Shown: positions 26,493 through 34,018 of the stretch, in pieces | Layout of the letters: every line of letters starts with the position of its first letter | Numbering within the stretch: position 1 is the stretch's first letter | DNA from: Paraprevotella sp. | Lineage (GTDB): Bacteria; Bacteroidota; Bacteroidia; Bacteroidales; Bacteroidaceae | Assembly (NCBI GenBank): GCA_017937925.1 | Contig: JAGBCQ010000012.1 | Location: 124,001-188,000, forward strand | Length of the DNA: 64,000 nucleotides | Direction: 5' to 3' | Made by a program: the position numbers and the translations under genes | Notes under the pieces: generated by a model | What the model was told of the DNA's origin: nothing | The model's database searches: none | The model's input: the letters and a program-made list of their open reading frames with translations, nothing else

Positions 26493-26523
26493 TTGCACTA
26501 TAATTTCTTTTTCCTTATCTTTG
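26493..26523 (+). promoter_or_regulatory. Promoter of nfeD-stomatin operon
   Basis: TTG (26493-26495), 20 bp, then TATCTTTG (26516-26523), 31 bp before the nfeD start. Confidence 0.65.
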
Positions 26524-26554
26524 ACAAATCTAAATCAAACAAAATAAGGACAAT

Positions 26555-26986
26555 ATGGAATCTTGGATTTTGTGGACTATCGTAGCCCTCTTGCTTTTTA
26601 TCACAGAGTTAATGACGACAGGATTTGCAGTCATTTGCTTATCCATAGGCGCAGGTGCAGCTGCCATTGCTGCAGCATGTGGCGTAAGCCTCAATATGCA
26701 GCTGCTCACTTTTGCCGTTATTTCAGTATTGGCAATCGCCTGCATTCGCCCCGTACTAAAACGAACATTTTTCAAAGGAGGCGAAAAAGTCATCACAAAC
26801 GCTTCTGCCATCATTGGCAAACACGGAGTGGTCTGCTCCGACGTAGACGGCGATGATGACACCGGTCGAGTCATCATTGACGGAATAGATTGGCGCGCCA
26901 AAAGCGAAGGAGAAAAAATTCCTAAGGGTACAAGAGTCGTTGTAACAAAGATTGAAAGTGTAGTACTAACCATTAAAAAACTATAG
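26555..26986 (+). CDS. NfeD-like membrane protein
   Basis: A 143-residue short NfeD (NfeD1b-type) protein. Two or three hydrophobic segments occupy residues 4-70, followed by the soluble OB-fold NfeD domain (IIGKHGVVCSDV, GRVIIDGIDWRAKSEG, IPKGTRVVVTKIES). It has no ClpP-like protease domain. The start of the stomatin gene follows 3 bp after its stop, the classic nfeD-stomatin pairing. It probably helps organise membrane microdomains. Confidence 0.88.
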   Translation: MESWILWTIVALLLFITELMTTGFAVICLSIGAGAAAIAAACGVSLNMQLLTFAVISVLAIACIRPVLKRTFFKGGEKVITNASAIIGKHGVVCSDVDGDDDTGRVIIDGIDWRAKSEGEKIPKGTRVVVTKIESVVLTIKKL

Positions 26987-26989
26987 CAT

Positions 26990-27964
26990 ATGATTACCGT
27001 ATTCTTCATCATTGCCATCATAGCAGTGATTTATGTAATGAAAGGTTTTATGATTGTTCCACAATCAGAAACAAAAGTAGTAGAACGTTTGGGACGTTAT
27101 GACAGAACCTTGCAATCGGGCATCAACTTCCTTCTGCCCATTGTTGACCGCGCACGTGAAGTCGTACAACGCGATGAAATCAAGCACACCAACAGCACGA
27201 AGAATGTCGTCATGCGCACCACATCACGCATCGACCTGCGTGAGCAAGTGTACGACTTTGACAAACAAAGCGTCATCACGAAAGACAATGTGACAACCAC
27301 CATTAACGCCCTACTCTATTTCCAGATTGTAGATCCTGTCAAGTCTGTGTACGAAATTGACAACCTACCCAACGCCATTGAAAAACTTACACAAACCACT
27401 TTACGTAATGTCATCGGCGAATTGGAATTGGACGAAACACTCACCTCACGCGACACCATCAACTCCAAATTACGCCTCGTATTGGACGAAGCCACGAACA
27501 AGTGGGGTGTAAAGGTAAACCGTGTAGAACTTCAAGACATCACGCCACCGGAATCAGTACGCAGAGCCATGGAACAACAAATGCAGGCCGAGCGAGAACG
27601 CCGCGCAAAAGTTCTTGAAGCACGCGGTAATAAAGAAGCCATGATACTACAATCCGAAGGTGAGAAAGAATCACAAATCAACCAAGCAGAAGCAGAACGC
27701 CAAACACAGATACTCAAGGCACAGGGCGAAGCTGATGCAAAGATTTTGCAAGCCAACGCAGAAGCAGAAGCAATACGAAAAGTGGCTGCCGCCATTGCCG
27801 AATCAAAGACCGACCCCGCCACTTATATGCTCTTGACAAAATATGTTGACGCCATCAAAGAAATTGGAAGCGGCGAACAATCCAAGACCGTTTTCTTACC
27901 CTTCGAAGCAAGCAACCTCGTAGGCGCACTCGGTTCACTCACAGAATTACTACCTAAAAAGTAA
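26990..27964 (+). CDS. SPFH/stomatin-like protein (QmcA type)
   Basis: A 324-residue SPFH (band 7) protein with one N-terminal membrane segment (residues about 2-20), an SPFH domain (MIVPQSETKVVERLGRYDRTL onward) and a long Ala/Glu/Gln-rich coiled coil (about 190-265) that mediates oligomerisation. It is the partner of the NfeD protein upstream. It forms membrane-bound rings in related bacteria; its specific role here is unknown. Confidence 0.9.
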   Translation: MITVFFIIAIIAVIYVMKGFMIVPQSETKVVERLGRYDRTLQSGINFLLPIVDRAREVVQRDEIKHTNSTKNVVMRTTSRIDLREQVYDFDKQSVITKDNVTTTINALLYFQIVDPVKSVYEIDNLPNAIEKLTQTTLRNVIGELELDETLTSRDTINSKLRLVLDEATNKWGVKVNRVELQDITPPESVRRAMEQQMQAERERRAKVLEARGNKEAMILQSEGEKESQINQAEAERQTQILKAQGEADAKILQANAEAEAIRKVAAAIAESKTDPATYMLLTKYVDAIKEIGSGEQSKTVFLPFEASNLVGALGSLTELLPKK

Positions 27965-28034
27965 TTCATGAATTAGGAATATATTTTACAGCAACACATT
28001 CCGATTTGTTCGGTTAATAAAAATAACCACACCC

Positions 28035-28070
28035 GTCCTATCATGCACCAAGCAAGATAGGACTTTTTTT
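28035..28070 (+). terminator. Terminator of nfeD-stomatin operon
   Basis: GTCCTATC (28035-28042) pairs with GATAGGAC (28056-28063), followed by seven T. It isolates the capsule locus from the upstream operon. Confidence 0.9.
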
Positions 28071-28101
28071 GTGCAAACCTTAAAAAAAGTTGTCACTTTT
28101 T

Positions 28102-28133
28102 ACTGACTATTAAAGAAATATTACATACCTTTG
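28102..28133 (+). promoter_or_regulatory. Predicted capsule-locus promoter
   Basis: TACCTTTG (28126-28133) is a perfect -7; the -33 position holds only ACTG (28102-28105) at 20-bp spacing. No inverted-repeat pair flanks it, unlike the invertible capsule promoters of B. fragilis. Confidence 0.5.
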
Positions 28134-28144
28134 TAAAGATTAGG

Positions 28145-28160
28145 ATACTCTAAAGAGTAT
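28145..28160 (+). promoter_or_regulatory. Palindrome in upxY leader
   Basis: ATACTCTAAAGAGTAT is a perfect 16-bp palindrome about 12 bp past the -7 element and 25 bp before the upxY ATG. In RNA it would form a 6-bp stem with a UAAA loop. UpxY proteins act on the leader between promoter and upxY, so it may be part of that recognition or pausing signal (inferred). Confidence 0.5.
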
Positions 28161-28185
28161 AGCTACTATCGCAAATGCTCTCTTT

Positions 28186-28842
28186 ATGGATAGCAATTTT
28201 GTAAAAAACGACCGGGATAAAACAAATGCGATGCCAGCCAACACACTAGCTGACAACGCCGTAGGCGTACCGGAAAGCGAGCAACCACAACGAAATTGGT
28301 ACATTGCAGTCGTTGGAAACAAAGCAGAAAAAGCCTGCTATGAACGGTTCAACAAATGGATTGAGCAACAACCCAACGGCACGAACGACTACGAAGTGTG
28401 CCTTCCTACACAAAAAACGCTCCGCCTGAAAAGCAACGGACAGCGCACCTACGCCGACCGCATCTTATTTCCCACACTTTTATTCATTAAATGCACAGAA
28501 AAGGCACGCCTCAAAGAGGTGGTGCGCCTTCCCTATATCAAACGTTTTTTTATCAACATTGCCGGAGCGAACGACAAAGGTCATCGTCCTGTAGCCATCA
28601 TACCCGACCACCAAATGGAGAATCTGAGACGATTGGCTTCGGACGCCGAATCGCCCATCAGCATTGAATCGCACGTATTCCAAATTGGCGAACGTGTCAG
28701 AGTCATTGCCGGCAATCTCATTGGATTAGAAGGATATGTCTGTCGGGAGCCGGATAATAGTACTAGCCTCGTAGTCAAAATGGACGTTCTAGGCTGTGCA
28801 AAAGTGTCTATCTCACAAGATTTTCTTCAGTTAATAAAATAA
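28186..28842 (+). CDS. UpxY-family capsule transcription antiterminator
   Basis: A 218-residue NusG paralogue. The NGN domain starts near residue 38 (NWYIAVVGNKAEKACYERF) and a KOW motif is near 165-200 (IGERVRVIAGNLIGLEGYV). In Bacteroides, UpxY proteins prevent premature termination of their own capsule operon. The polar N-terminal extension of about 37 residues makes it longer than typical UpxY. The usual partner upxZ is not found downstream; ugd follows. Its presence as first gene marks the start of the polysaccharide locus. Confidence 0.88.
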   Translation: MDSNFVKNDRDKTNAMPANTLADNAVGVPESEQPQRNWYIAVVGNKAEKACYERFNKWIEQQPNGTNDYEVCLPTQKTLRLKSNGQRTYADRILFPTLLFIKCTEKARLKEVVRLPYIKRFFINIAGANDKGHRPVAIIPDHQMENLRRLASDAESPISIESHVFQIGERVRVIAGNLIGLEGYVCREPDNSTSLVVKMDVLGCAKVSISQDFLQLIK

Positions 28843-28849
28843 AATCAAA

Positions 28850-28932
28850 TGTCATTCCGACAGAGCGAAAGCGACGAGGAATCTAATGAGCATACAAAGA
28901 AACTGAGATTTCTCACATCCGTTCGAAATGAC
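28850..28932. repeat. REP-like palindromic repeat (copy B)
   Basis: GTCATTCCGACAGAGCGAAAGCGACGAGGAATCT-type block (28851-28884), followed by an inverted half GAGATTTCTC...GTTCGAAATGAC. It sits between upxY and ugd and is related to copies A, C, D and E. Confidence 0.7.
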
Positions 28933-28958
28933 TAAAGATTAAAACGTATCAACAACCC

Positions 28959-30197
28959 ATGAAAATAGCAGTAGCAGGTACCGGTTACGTCGGTCTGTCC
29001 ATCGCCACCCTATTGGCACAACACAACGAAGTAGTAGCCGTTGACATCATCCCCGAAAAAGTGGATATGATCAACAAACGTCAGTCACCCATTCAAGATG
29101 AATACATTGAGAAGTATCTGGCAGAAAAGGAATTGAACCTACGCGCCACACTTGACGCAAAAGAAGCATACAGCAATGCCGACTTCGTCGTGATAGCCGC
29201 ACCAACCAATTACGACAGCAAAAAGAACTTCTTTGATACAAGTGCGGTAGAAACAGTCATCCAATTGGTGAAGCAATACAATCCGGAAGCCATCATGGTC
29301 ATCAAATCCACCATTCCGGTGGGATATACCGAAGGTATCCGCAAAACCATGAACTGCAACAATATCCTGTTCTCACCGGAATTCCTTCGTGAGAGCAAGG
29401 CATTGTATGACAACCTCTACCCCAGTCGTATCATTGTGGGCAGACCCGAAGGTGACGAACGCTTGGATAAAGCCGCCCGTACCTTTGCCGCATTATTGCA
29501 AGAAGGAGCCATCAAGCAAGACGTGGAAACCCTCTTTATGGGATTGACAGAAGCCGAAGCAGTAAAACTTTTCGCCAACACTTATCTGGCATTGCGCGTA
29601 AGCTATTTCAACGAACTAGATACATACGCCGAGATGAAAGGGCTTGACACACAAGCCATCATCAACGGTGTAGGACTAGACCCTCGCATTGGCACACACT
29701 ACAACAACCCCTCATTCGGTTATGGTGGTTACTGTCTGCCCAAAGACACCAAACAACTATTGGCCAACTATCAGGACGTACCGCAAAACATGATGAGCGC
29801 CATTGTGGAAAGCAATCGCACCCGTAAGGACTTCATCGCCGACAGAGTACTAAACATCGCCGGCTATTACGACTACTACAATCGCGGCGATTACAATCCC
29901 AATGAAGAAAAGCAATGCGTCATCGGCGTCTTTCGCCTGACCATGAAATCCAATAGTGACAACTTCCGTCAGAGCAGCATACAAGGCATCATGAAACGCA
30001 TCAAAGCCAAAGGTGCCACCGTCATTATCTACGAACCCACGTTAAAAGACGGTGATACTTTCTTCGGCAGCAAAGTAGTGAACAACCTTGACGAGTTCAA
30101 GAACCAAAGTCAGGCCATCATCGCCAATCGCTACGATAGTTGCTTGGACGACGTCCAGGAAAAAGTCTATACACGCGACATCTTCAAGCGTGACTAA
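28959..30197 (+). CDS. ugd: UDP-glucose 6-dehydrogenase family enzyme
   Basis: A 412-residue NAD-dependent nucleotide-sugar dehydrogenase. N-terminal Rossmann motif GTGYVGLS (residues 7-14), KSTIPVGYT, and the active-site segment [14 protein letters not shown] with catalytic Cys259. It most likely oxidises UDP-glucose to UDP-glucuronate for the capsule; UDP-galactose or UDP-HexNAc cannot be excluded. Its last 10 codons and stop are duplicated about 950 bp downstream, after the AbiEii module. Confidence 0.9.
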   Translation: MKIAVAGTGYVGLSIATLLAQHNEVVAVDIIPEKVDMINKRQSPIQDEYIEKYLAEKELNLRATLDAKEAYSNADFVVIAAPTNYDSKKNFFDTSAVETVIQLVKQYNPEAIMVIKSTIPVGYTEGIRKTMNCNNILFSPEFLRESKALYDNLYPSRIIVGRPEGDERLDKAARTFAALLQEGAIKQDVETLFMGLTEAEAVKLFANTYLALRVSYFNELDTYAEMKGLDTQAIINGVGLDPRIGTHYNNPSFGYGGYCLPKDTKQLLANYQDVPQNMMSAIVESNRTRKDFIADRVLNIAGYYDYYNRGDYNPNEEKQCVIGVFRLTMKSNSDNFRQSSIQGIMKRIKAKGATVIIYEPTLKDGDTFFGSKVVNNLDEFKNQSQAIIANRYDSCLDDVQEKVYTRDIFKRD

Positions 30198-30204
30198 AAT
30201 GAAA
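30171..30204 (+). repeat. 34-bp direct repeat, copy 1 (ugd 3' end)
   Basis: Starts ACACGCGACATCTTCAAG and contains the ugd stop codon. It recurs at 31121-31154 with one mismatch (C30179 to T31129). The two copies bracket the DUF6922-AbiEii module exactly, like direct repeats left by integration at the ugd 3' end. Confidence 0.85.
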
Positions 30205-30210
30205 TGCCCC

Positions 30211-30230
30211 GTTAAAGTTACCGTTAAAGT
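30211..30230 (+). repeat. GTTNNN hexamer array (short)
   Basis: GTTAAA-GTTACC-GTTAAA-GT: three and a half units of a hexanucleotide family seen also at 32859, 56283 and 58427. It lies between two possible starts of the DUF6922 gene. Confidence 0.65.
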
Positions 30231-30243
30231 AAAAAATCCCCAC

Positions 30244-30549
30244 ATGGAAACTACAGAATATTCCAAGAATTTTACAGAAGGGCTGTTTTGGGACATCGAC
30301 ATGGAACTCTTTGATATGGATAAATGCCCATCCCAAATCATCCAGCGCGTTCTTGAATACGGAGACATAAAAGACTGGAACACAATACGTTCATATTACG
30401 GGCTAGACAAGATTGTAGAAGTCTGTCAAAATCTTCGCACATTAGACCCCGTCTGCCTATCATTTATCTGTTGTATCTCCAACACCAATAAAGAAGAATA
30501 TAGATGTTATCACACAAGACAATCGAACCCGGCACATTGGAGTTACTAA
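30244..30549 (+). CDS. DUF6922-like protein, probable antitoxin partner
   Basis: About 101 residues from the ATG at 30244 (METTEYSKNF). It matches the DUF6922 pattern: FWDIDMELFDMDKCPSQIIQRVLEYG, DWNTIRSYYG, TLDPVCLSFICCI, and a C-terminal EEYRCYHTRQSNPAHWSY. In Bacteroidetes this small protein regularly precedes an AbiEii-type toxin and is the presumed antitoxin. The gene overlaps the toxin gene by 46 bp, implying translational coupling. An in-frame ATG at 30199 would add 15 residues encoded partly by the hexamer array (VKVTVKVK); the shorter start fits the family better. Confidence 0.72.
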   Translation: METTEYSKNFTEGLFWDIDMELFDMDKCPSQIIQRVLEYGDIKDWNTIRSYYGLDKIVEVCQNLRTLDPVCLSFICCISNTNKEEYRCYHTRQSNPAHWSY

Positions 30550-31121
30550 AATCTTTGATGTTAGAGCCTGAGTTCTCTCAATTACGCTTAGTTGGTGGGA
30601 CATCTCTAGCCCTACAATATGGGCATCGAGTATCTATTGATCTAGATTTCTTTGGTAAAATACAAACCGATGACGACACGATAAAAAGCATTCTTCATAA
30701 ATACGGTACATTAAAAGTTATCAAAGAAAGTGCAAACATTAAAGTCTATATACTTAACAATATAAAAATCGATATTGTAAACTACAATTACAAATGGATT
30801 GACGCACCACTTATTGAAGAAGATATCCGTTTAGCTACTCCAAAGGACATTGCAGCAATGAAAGTAAATGCGATAGCAGGAAGAGGTTCTAAAAAAGACT
30901 TTATCGATATGTATTTCCTTCTTCAACACTATTCTTTATCGGATATTATTAGTTTCTACGAAGAAAAATATCCGGAAAGTTCTGTATTTAGGGCATTGAT
31001 GAGCCTAACCTATTTTGAAGATGCAGAAGAACAAATCATGCCAAAGATGTTTTCTGAAACGTCTTGGGATACAATCAAGGAGCATATAATAAAAACCGTG
31101 AGCAAATATAAATTATTATAA
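30504..31121 (+). CDS. AbiEii/AbiGii-type nucleotidyltransferase toxin
   Basis: A 205-residue minimal nucleotidyltransferase. Motif I is VGGTSLAL (30-37) and the metal-binding DLD is at residues 46-48 (RVSIDLDFFG), followed by the conserved K-x-A-x3-R-x-x-KKDFIDMYFLL segment. AbiEii proteins are toxins of type IV toxin-antitoxin or abortive-infection systems that transfer nucleotides to tRNA. The stop codon's last base is the first base of the second 34-bp direct repeat. Lower GC than ugd, consistent with acquisition. Confidence 0.85.
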   Translation: MLSHKTIEPGTLELLKSLMLEPEFSQLRLVGGTSLALQYGHRVSIDLDFFGKIQTDDDTIKSILHKYGTLKVIKESANIKVYILNNIKIDIVNYNYKWIDAPLIEEDIRLATPKDIAAMKVNAIAGRGSKKDFIDMYFLLQHYSLSDIISFYEEKYPESSVFRALMSLTYFEDAEEQIMPKMFSETSWDTIKEHIIKTVSKYKLL

Positions 31122-31154
31122 CACGCGATATCTTCAAGCGTGACTAAAATGAAA
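31121..31154 (+). repeat. 34-bp direct repeat, copy 2
   Basis: 33 of 34 bases match the ugd 3' end at 30171-30204, including the TAA stop and following AAATGAAA. It marks the right edge of the AbiEii insertion. Confidence 0.85.
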
Positions 31155-31232
31155 CATCATGTTTCACTCCAAAAACCGCATAAACAGAAGCATTTTGAAG
31201 GAAAATGAAACATGAAACATGATTTCAAAACT
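31150..31232. repeat. TGAAACAT palindrome and repeats
   Basis: TGAAACAT-C-ATGTTTCA (31150-31166) is a perfect dyad. The TGAAACAT octamer recurs as a tandem-like block near 31207-31226. It may be an operator or iteron-like sites ahead of the helicase gene. The rest of the 353-bp gap (31122-31474) holds a tandem of GCAGAAAGTRACGG near 31399-31432 and no gene. Confidence 0.55.
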
Positions 31233-31452
31233 CTAGGTAATATATACGCGCGCGAAAAGTCATTCATCCTTCACAAAATCGAAACAAAAACGACAGACGT
31301 ACATCAGTAAAACGACATCAGTCCGTCAATTGAACGCCAGACGTCCGTCATTTTGACGACGAACGCACCACAGTAAAATCAGGAAATGACGAAAAAATGC
31401 AGAAAGTGACGGAAATGTGCAGAAAGTAACGGGGCAAAATCTCAAGGGACCA

Positions 31453-31460
31453 TACCTTTG
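31453..31460 (+). promoter_or_regulatory. -7 element of VapE-like gene
   Basis: TACCTTTG, 14 bp before the ATG at 31475; no clear -33. Confidence 0.4.
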
Positions 31461-31474
31461 TCACAAAAAAACAA

Positions 31475-32704
31475 ATGAAGTTCCAAGAGATTATTGCAAA
31501 AGCACACCAAAAAGCCGTTATAGAAAGAAGCAGAAAGAGATTGGAGAAACTATTAGCAGGGAAAGACATTCAACAACCAACCACAATTCACCGATTGTCA
31601 GACTTCCTAAAAAAGCATTACGAGCTGCGCTATAACCAAATCTCAACCAACACCGAATATCGGGAACATAACAGTAAAGAATTCCACCCATTGACACTGC
31701 GAGATATGAATACGATATGCCTATCAGCCCACGATGCTGGTATCCTATGCTGGGACAGAGACGTCTATCGGTATATCCAATCATCACGCATCAAGTCCTA
31801 TCATCCATTCAAAACCTACATTGACACCCTCCCGCAATGGGACGGTACAGAACGCGTCGAAGCACTGGCAAAAAGAATCTCCGACAGCCCTATATGGACA
31901 ATGGGGTTCCACCGCTGGATGTTAGCCATGATGGCACAATGGATGGAACTCAATAAAAGCTACGCCAATAGTCTGATGCCGATATTGGTCAGCGAGCGAC
32001 AAGGCATGGGGAAGTCCACTTTCTGCCGTTCACTCCTACCCCCATCTTTGCAGGAGTACTATACAGACAATGTCAATATGACCAATCTGTCACAATTAGG
32101 GAAACACCTCACCGAAATGGGACTCATCAACCTTGACGAATTCGACCAAATATCAGCACAGAAACACCCCATGCTGAAGAACATCATGCAACTCACAGGA
32201 TTGCGCCTCCGCAAGGCATACCAACACGACGAGCGCAACCTCACACGCATAGCAAGCTTCATCGGAACATCCAACAGTCATGAGTTACTGACAGACCCTT
32301 CCGGCAGTCGTCGTTTCATCTGCGTGGACGTAATACACCCCATTGAGAACGCTCCCATTCAGTACGACCAACTCTATGCCCAATTGAAAGAAGAGTTGCA
32401 AAGCGGACATATCTATTGGTTCACGAAGGAAGAGGAAGAAGCGATACAACGCAACAACCAACCATTTTACAAAAGCGATTCCCTCCAAGAGATACTCTCA
32501 CAACACTTCCGCATCCCTCAAGACGATGAAGAAACCACCCTATATTCCCTACAAGAAATCATAGCACTCACACGTCGGAAATCCGACATACCCCTCACCG
32601 GTATCAGAGTACAGGATTTCAGCAAAGCCCTCCGAGCATCAGGGATAGAACGGATTCACACCAGCATGGGCAATCGGTATCGTGTAGTGGAGGTTACAAA
32701 TTGA
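31475..32704 (+). CDS. VapE/VirE-family (DUF3874-type) P-loop helicase-like protein
   Basis: A 409-residue protein with the virulence-associated-E P-loop domain. It carries FKTYIDTLPQWDGTERVEALA, Walker A ERQGMGKST (about 174-182), Walker B INLDEFD with Asp221-Glu222, and the sensor-like GTSNSHELLTDPSGSRRF. These superfamily-3-like helicases come from phages and integrative elements, where they pair with a primase; no primase is present here. The winged-helix-like C terminus (IRVQDFSKALRASGIERIHT) is intact. Its role in the island is unclear: element remnant or cargo. Confidence 0.82.
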   Translation: MKFQEIIAKAHQKAVIERSRKRLEKLLAGKDIQQPTTIHRLSDFLKKHYELRYNQISTNTEYREHNSKEFHPLTLRDMNTICLSAHDAGILCWDRDVYRYIQSSRIKSYHPFKTYIDTLPQWDGTERVEALAKRISDSPIWTMGFHRWMLAMMAQWMELNKSYANSLMPILVSERQGMGKSTFCRSLLPPSLQEYYTDNVNMTNLSQLGKHLTEMGLINLDEFDQISAQKHPMLKNIMQLTGLRLRKAYQHDERNLTRIASFIGTSNSHELLTDPSGSRRFICVDVIHPIENAPIQYDQLYAQLKEELQSGHIYWFTKEEEEAIQRNNQPFYKSDSLQEILSQHFRIPQDDEETTLYSLQEIIALTRRKSDIPLTGIRVQDFSKALRASGIERIHTSMGNRYRVVEVTN

Positions 32705-32751
32705 TATATACAGTATCAAAACTATAAAGAAATAATTGGAACTATAACAAT

Positions 32752-32818
32752 AAATATTCAAAATAGGCATCAACTTCGACAGCGAAACCAAGAAGATAGA
32801 TGATTGGAAGATTCGGTA
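32752..32818 (+). pseudogene. 3'-end remnant of a PD-(D/E)XK nuclease / AAA ATPase gene (copy 1)
   Basis: The frame reads KIFKIGINFDSETKKIDDWKIR-stop, the usual C terminus of Bacteroidales AAA-ATPase-like proteins with a PD-(D/E)XK (DUF1703-type) nuclease domain. Only about 21 codons remain. The first 62 bp are 92% identical to 33873-33934 beyond the fic gene. Assignment of family is from memory of that C-terminal motif. Confidence 0.5.
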
Positions 32819-32858
32819 AAACAACAGCAAGATTCTATACAATAACAATCGCTACAAA

Positions 32859-32917
32859 GTTAAAGTTACCGTTACCGTTACCGTTATAGTTAAAGTTATC
32901 GTTACCGTCACCGTTAA
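32859..32917 (+). repeat. GTTNNN hexamer array upstream of fic
   Basis: Nearly ten hexamers (GTTAAA, GTTACC x3, GTTATA, GTTAAA, GTTATC, GTTACC, GTCACC, GTTA) end 9 bp before the fic ATG, occupying its whole 5' region. Confidence 0.8.
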
Positions 32918-32926
32918 TCACATGAA

Positions 32927-33799
32927 ATGAACCAACAACAAAAAATCTCAATCCGTTTCTTTAACAACAAAGAAGTTCGTGCCGCATGGGACTATGATGG
33001 CAACCGTTGGTTATTTTCTGTAGTCGATGTTATAGCAGTATTGACGGAAAGTAAAGATCCACGCAATTATTGGAAAGTTTTAAAACATCGCTTAACAAAA
33101 GACGGGAATGAGTTGGTTACACGTTGTAACCAACTGAAACTTGTTGCCACAGATGGCAAACGGTATAAAACCGACTGTTTATCTCAAAAAGAAATGCTCA
33201 ACCTCATTGAAGTCGTTCCTAGTCAACATGCTATCACCTTTGCAAAATGGCTAATTACAGGAGAGGATCAGATTGATAGCAAAAGTCGCGACAAAGCATA
33301 TCAATTATGGGACAGTTCCCTGTTAGAAACAATAGAGGTGGGAACTGTTCGTGGTTTACAACAAATCCACGCATATCTTTTTGGCGGCCTATACGAATTT
33401 GCAGGACAAATCCGACAAAAAAATATTTCCAAAGGTGGATTTCAATTTGCAGTATCAAGATTTCTAGACCAAACGCTCATTCAAATTGAGCGAATGCCAG
33501 AAAATGATATTAAATCAATTGTTGACAAGTACGTTGAAATGAACATTGCTCATCCTTTTATGGAAGGTAATGGTAGAAGTACTAGAATCTGGCTCGACTT
33601 AATTTTAAAACGCTCACTGAAGCATTGCGTTGATTGGAGTAAAATTGACAAATCAGCATACATGGAAGCAATGCGTTTAAGTCCAGTCAACTCAACAAAT
33701 ATTCAAACATTAATAACAAATGCTTTAACAGACAAAATCAATGACCGAGAGATTTTTATGAAAGGCATAGACTATTCTTATTATTACGAACAGGATTGA
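32927..33799 (+). CDS. BRO-N domain fused to Fic AMP-transferase
   Basis: A 290-residue protein. Residues 1-115 resemble the BRO-N/phage-antirepressor domain (KEVRAAWDYDGNRWLFSVVDVIAVLT, LSQKEMLNLIEVVPS). Residues 125-290 are a complete Fic domain with the full active-site motif HPFMEGNGRSTR, catalytic His209. The C terminus carries SYYYEQD: Ser284 and Glu288 fit the class III inhibitory motif S-x-x-x-E-(G/N), but the last position is Gln. Fic proteins usually AMPylate targets such as gyrase, so this may be a self-inhibited toxin. A separate antitoxin gene is not seen. It is flanked by remnants of another gene. Confidence 0.87.
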   Translation: MNQQQKISIRFFNNKEVRAAWDYDGNRWLFSVVDVIAVLTESKDPRNYWKVLKHRLTKDGNELVTRCNQLKLVATDGKRYKTDCLSQKEMLNLIEVVPSQHAITFAKWLITGEDQIDSKSRDKAYQLWDSSLLETIEVGTVRGLQQIHAYLFGGLYEFAGQIRQKNISKGGFQFAVSRFLDQTLIQIERMPENDIKSIVDKYVEMNIAHPFMEGNGRSTRIWLDLILKRSLKHCVDWSKIDKSAYMEAMRLSPVNSTNIQTLITNALTDKINDREIFMKGIDYSYYYEQD

Positions 33800-33940
33800 C
33801 AAATCAGCCCAAGAAGCTTTGGACCAAATAGAAGAAAAAGGATATGCAGACACCTTTGCCGGAGATAACAGAAAATATTCAAAATAGGCATCAACTTCGA
33901 TAGCGGAACCAAGAAAATAAACGATTGGAAGATTGTTTGA
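33795..33940 (+). pseudogene. 3'-end remnant of a PD-(D/E)XK nuclease / AAA ATPase gene (copy 2)
   Basis: Starting inside the last codons of fic, the sequence encodes IDKSAQEALDQIEEKGYADT and, after a one-base deletion in the A-run near 33873-33875, KIFKIGINFDSGTKKINDWKIV-stop. This resembles the last 50 residues of the DUF1703/PD-(D/E)XK AAA-ATPase family. It is frameshifted and lacks its upstream part. Its final 62 bp repeat those at 32752-32813, so fic sits between two copies of the same gene end. Confidence 0.6.
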
Positions 33941-34018
33941 TATAAAGAAAGATTTCATTATTTTTTATGATATTGAAATTAAAACATTTAAAATAATAAA
34001 TTAACCAATATTACATCT

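Noticed and set aside
28083-28160. Invertible capsule promoter
   Set aside because: The short dyads AAAAAGT/ACTTTTT (about 28084-28101) and the 28145-28160 palindrome are not inverted copies of each other, so there is no pair of recombination sites flanking the promoter.
30088-30198. Upstream extension of the DUF6922 frame inside ugd
   Set aside because: The extension overlaps conserved ugd codons out of frame; real start is at 30244 or 30199.
32859-32917. CRISPR array
   Set aside because: The hexamer tandem has no spacers; no repeat-spacer pattern or cas genes occur anywhere in the window.
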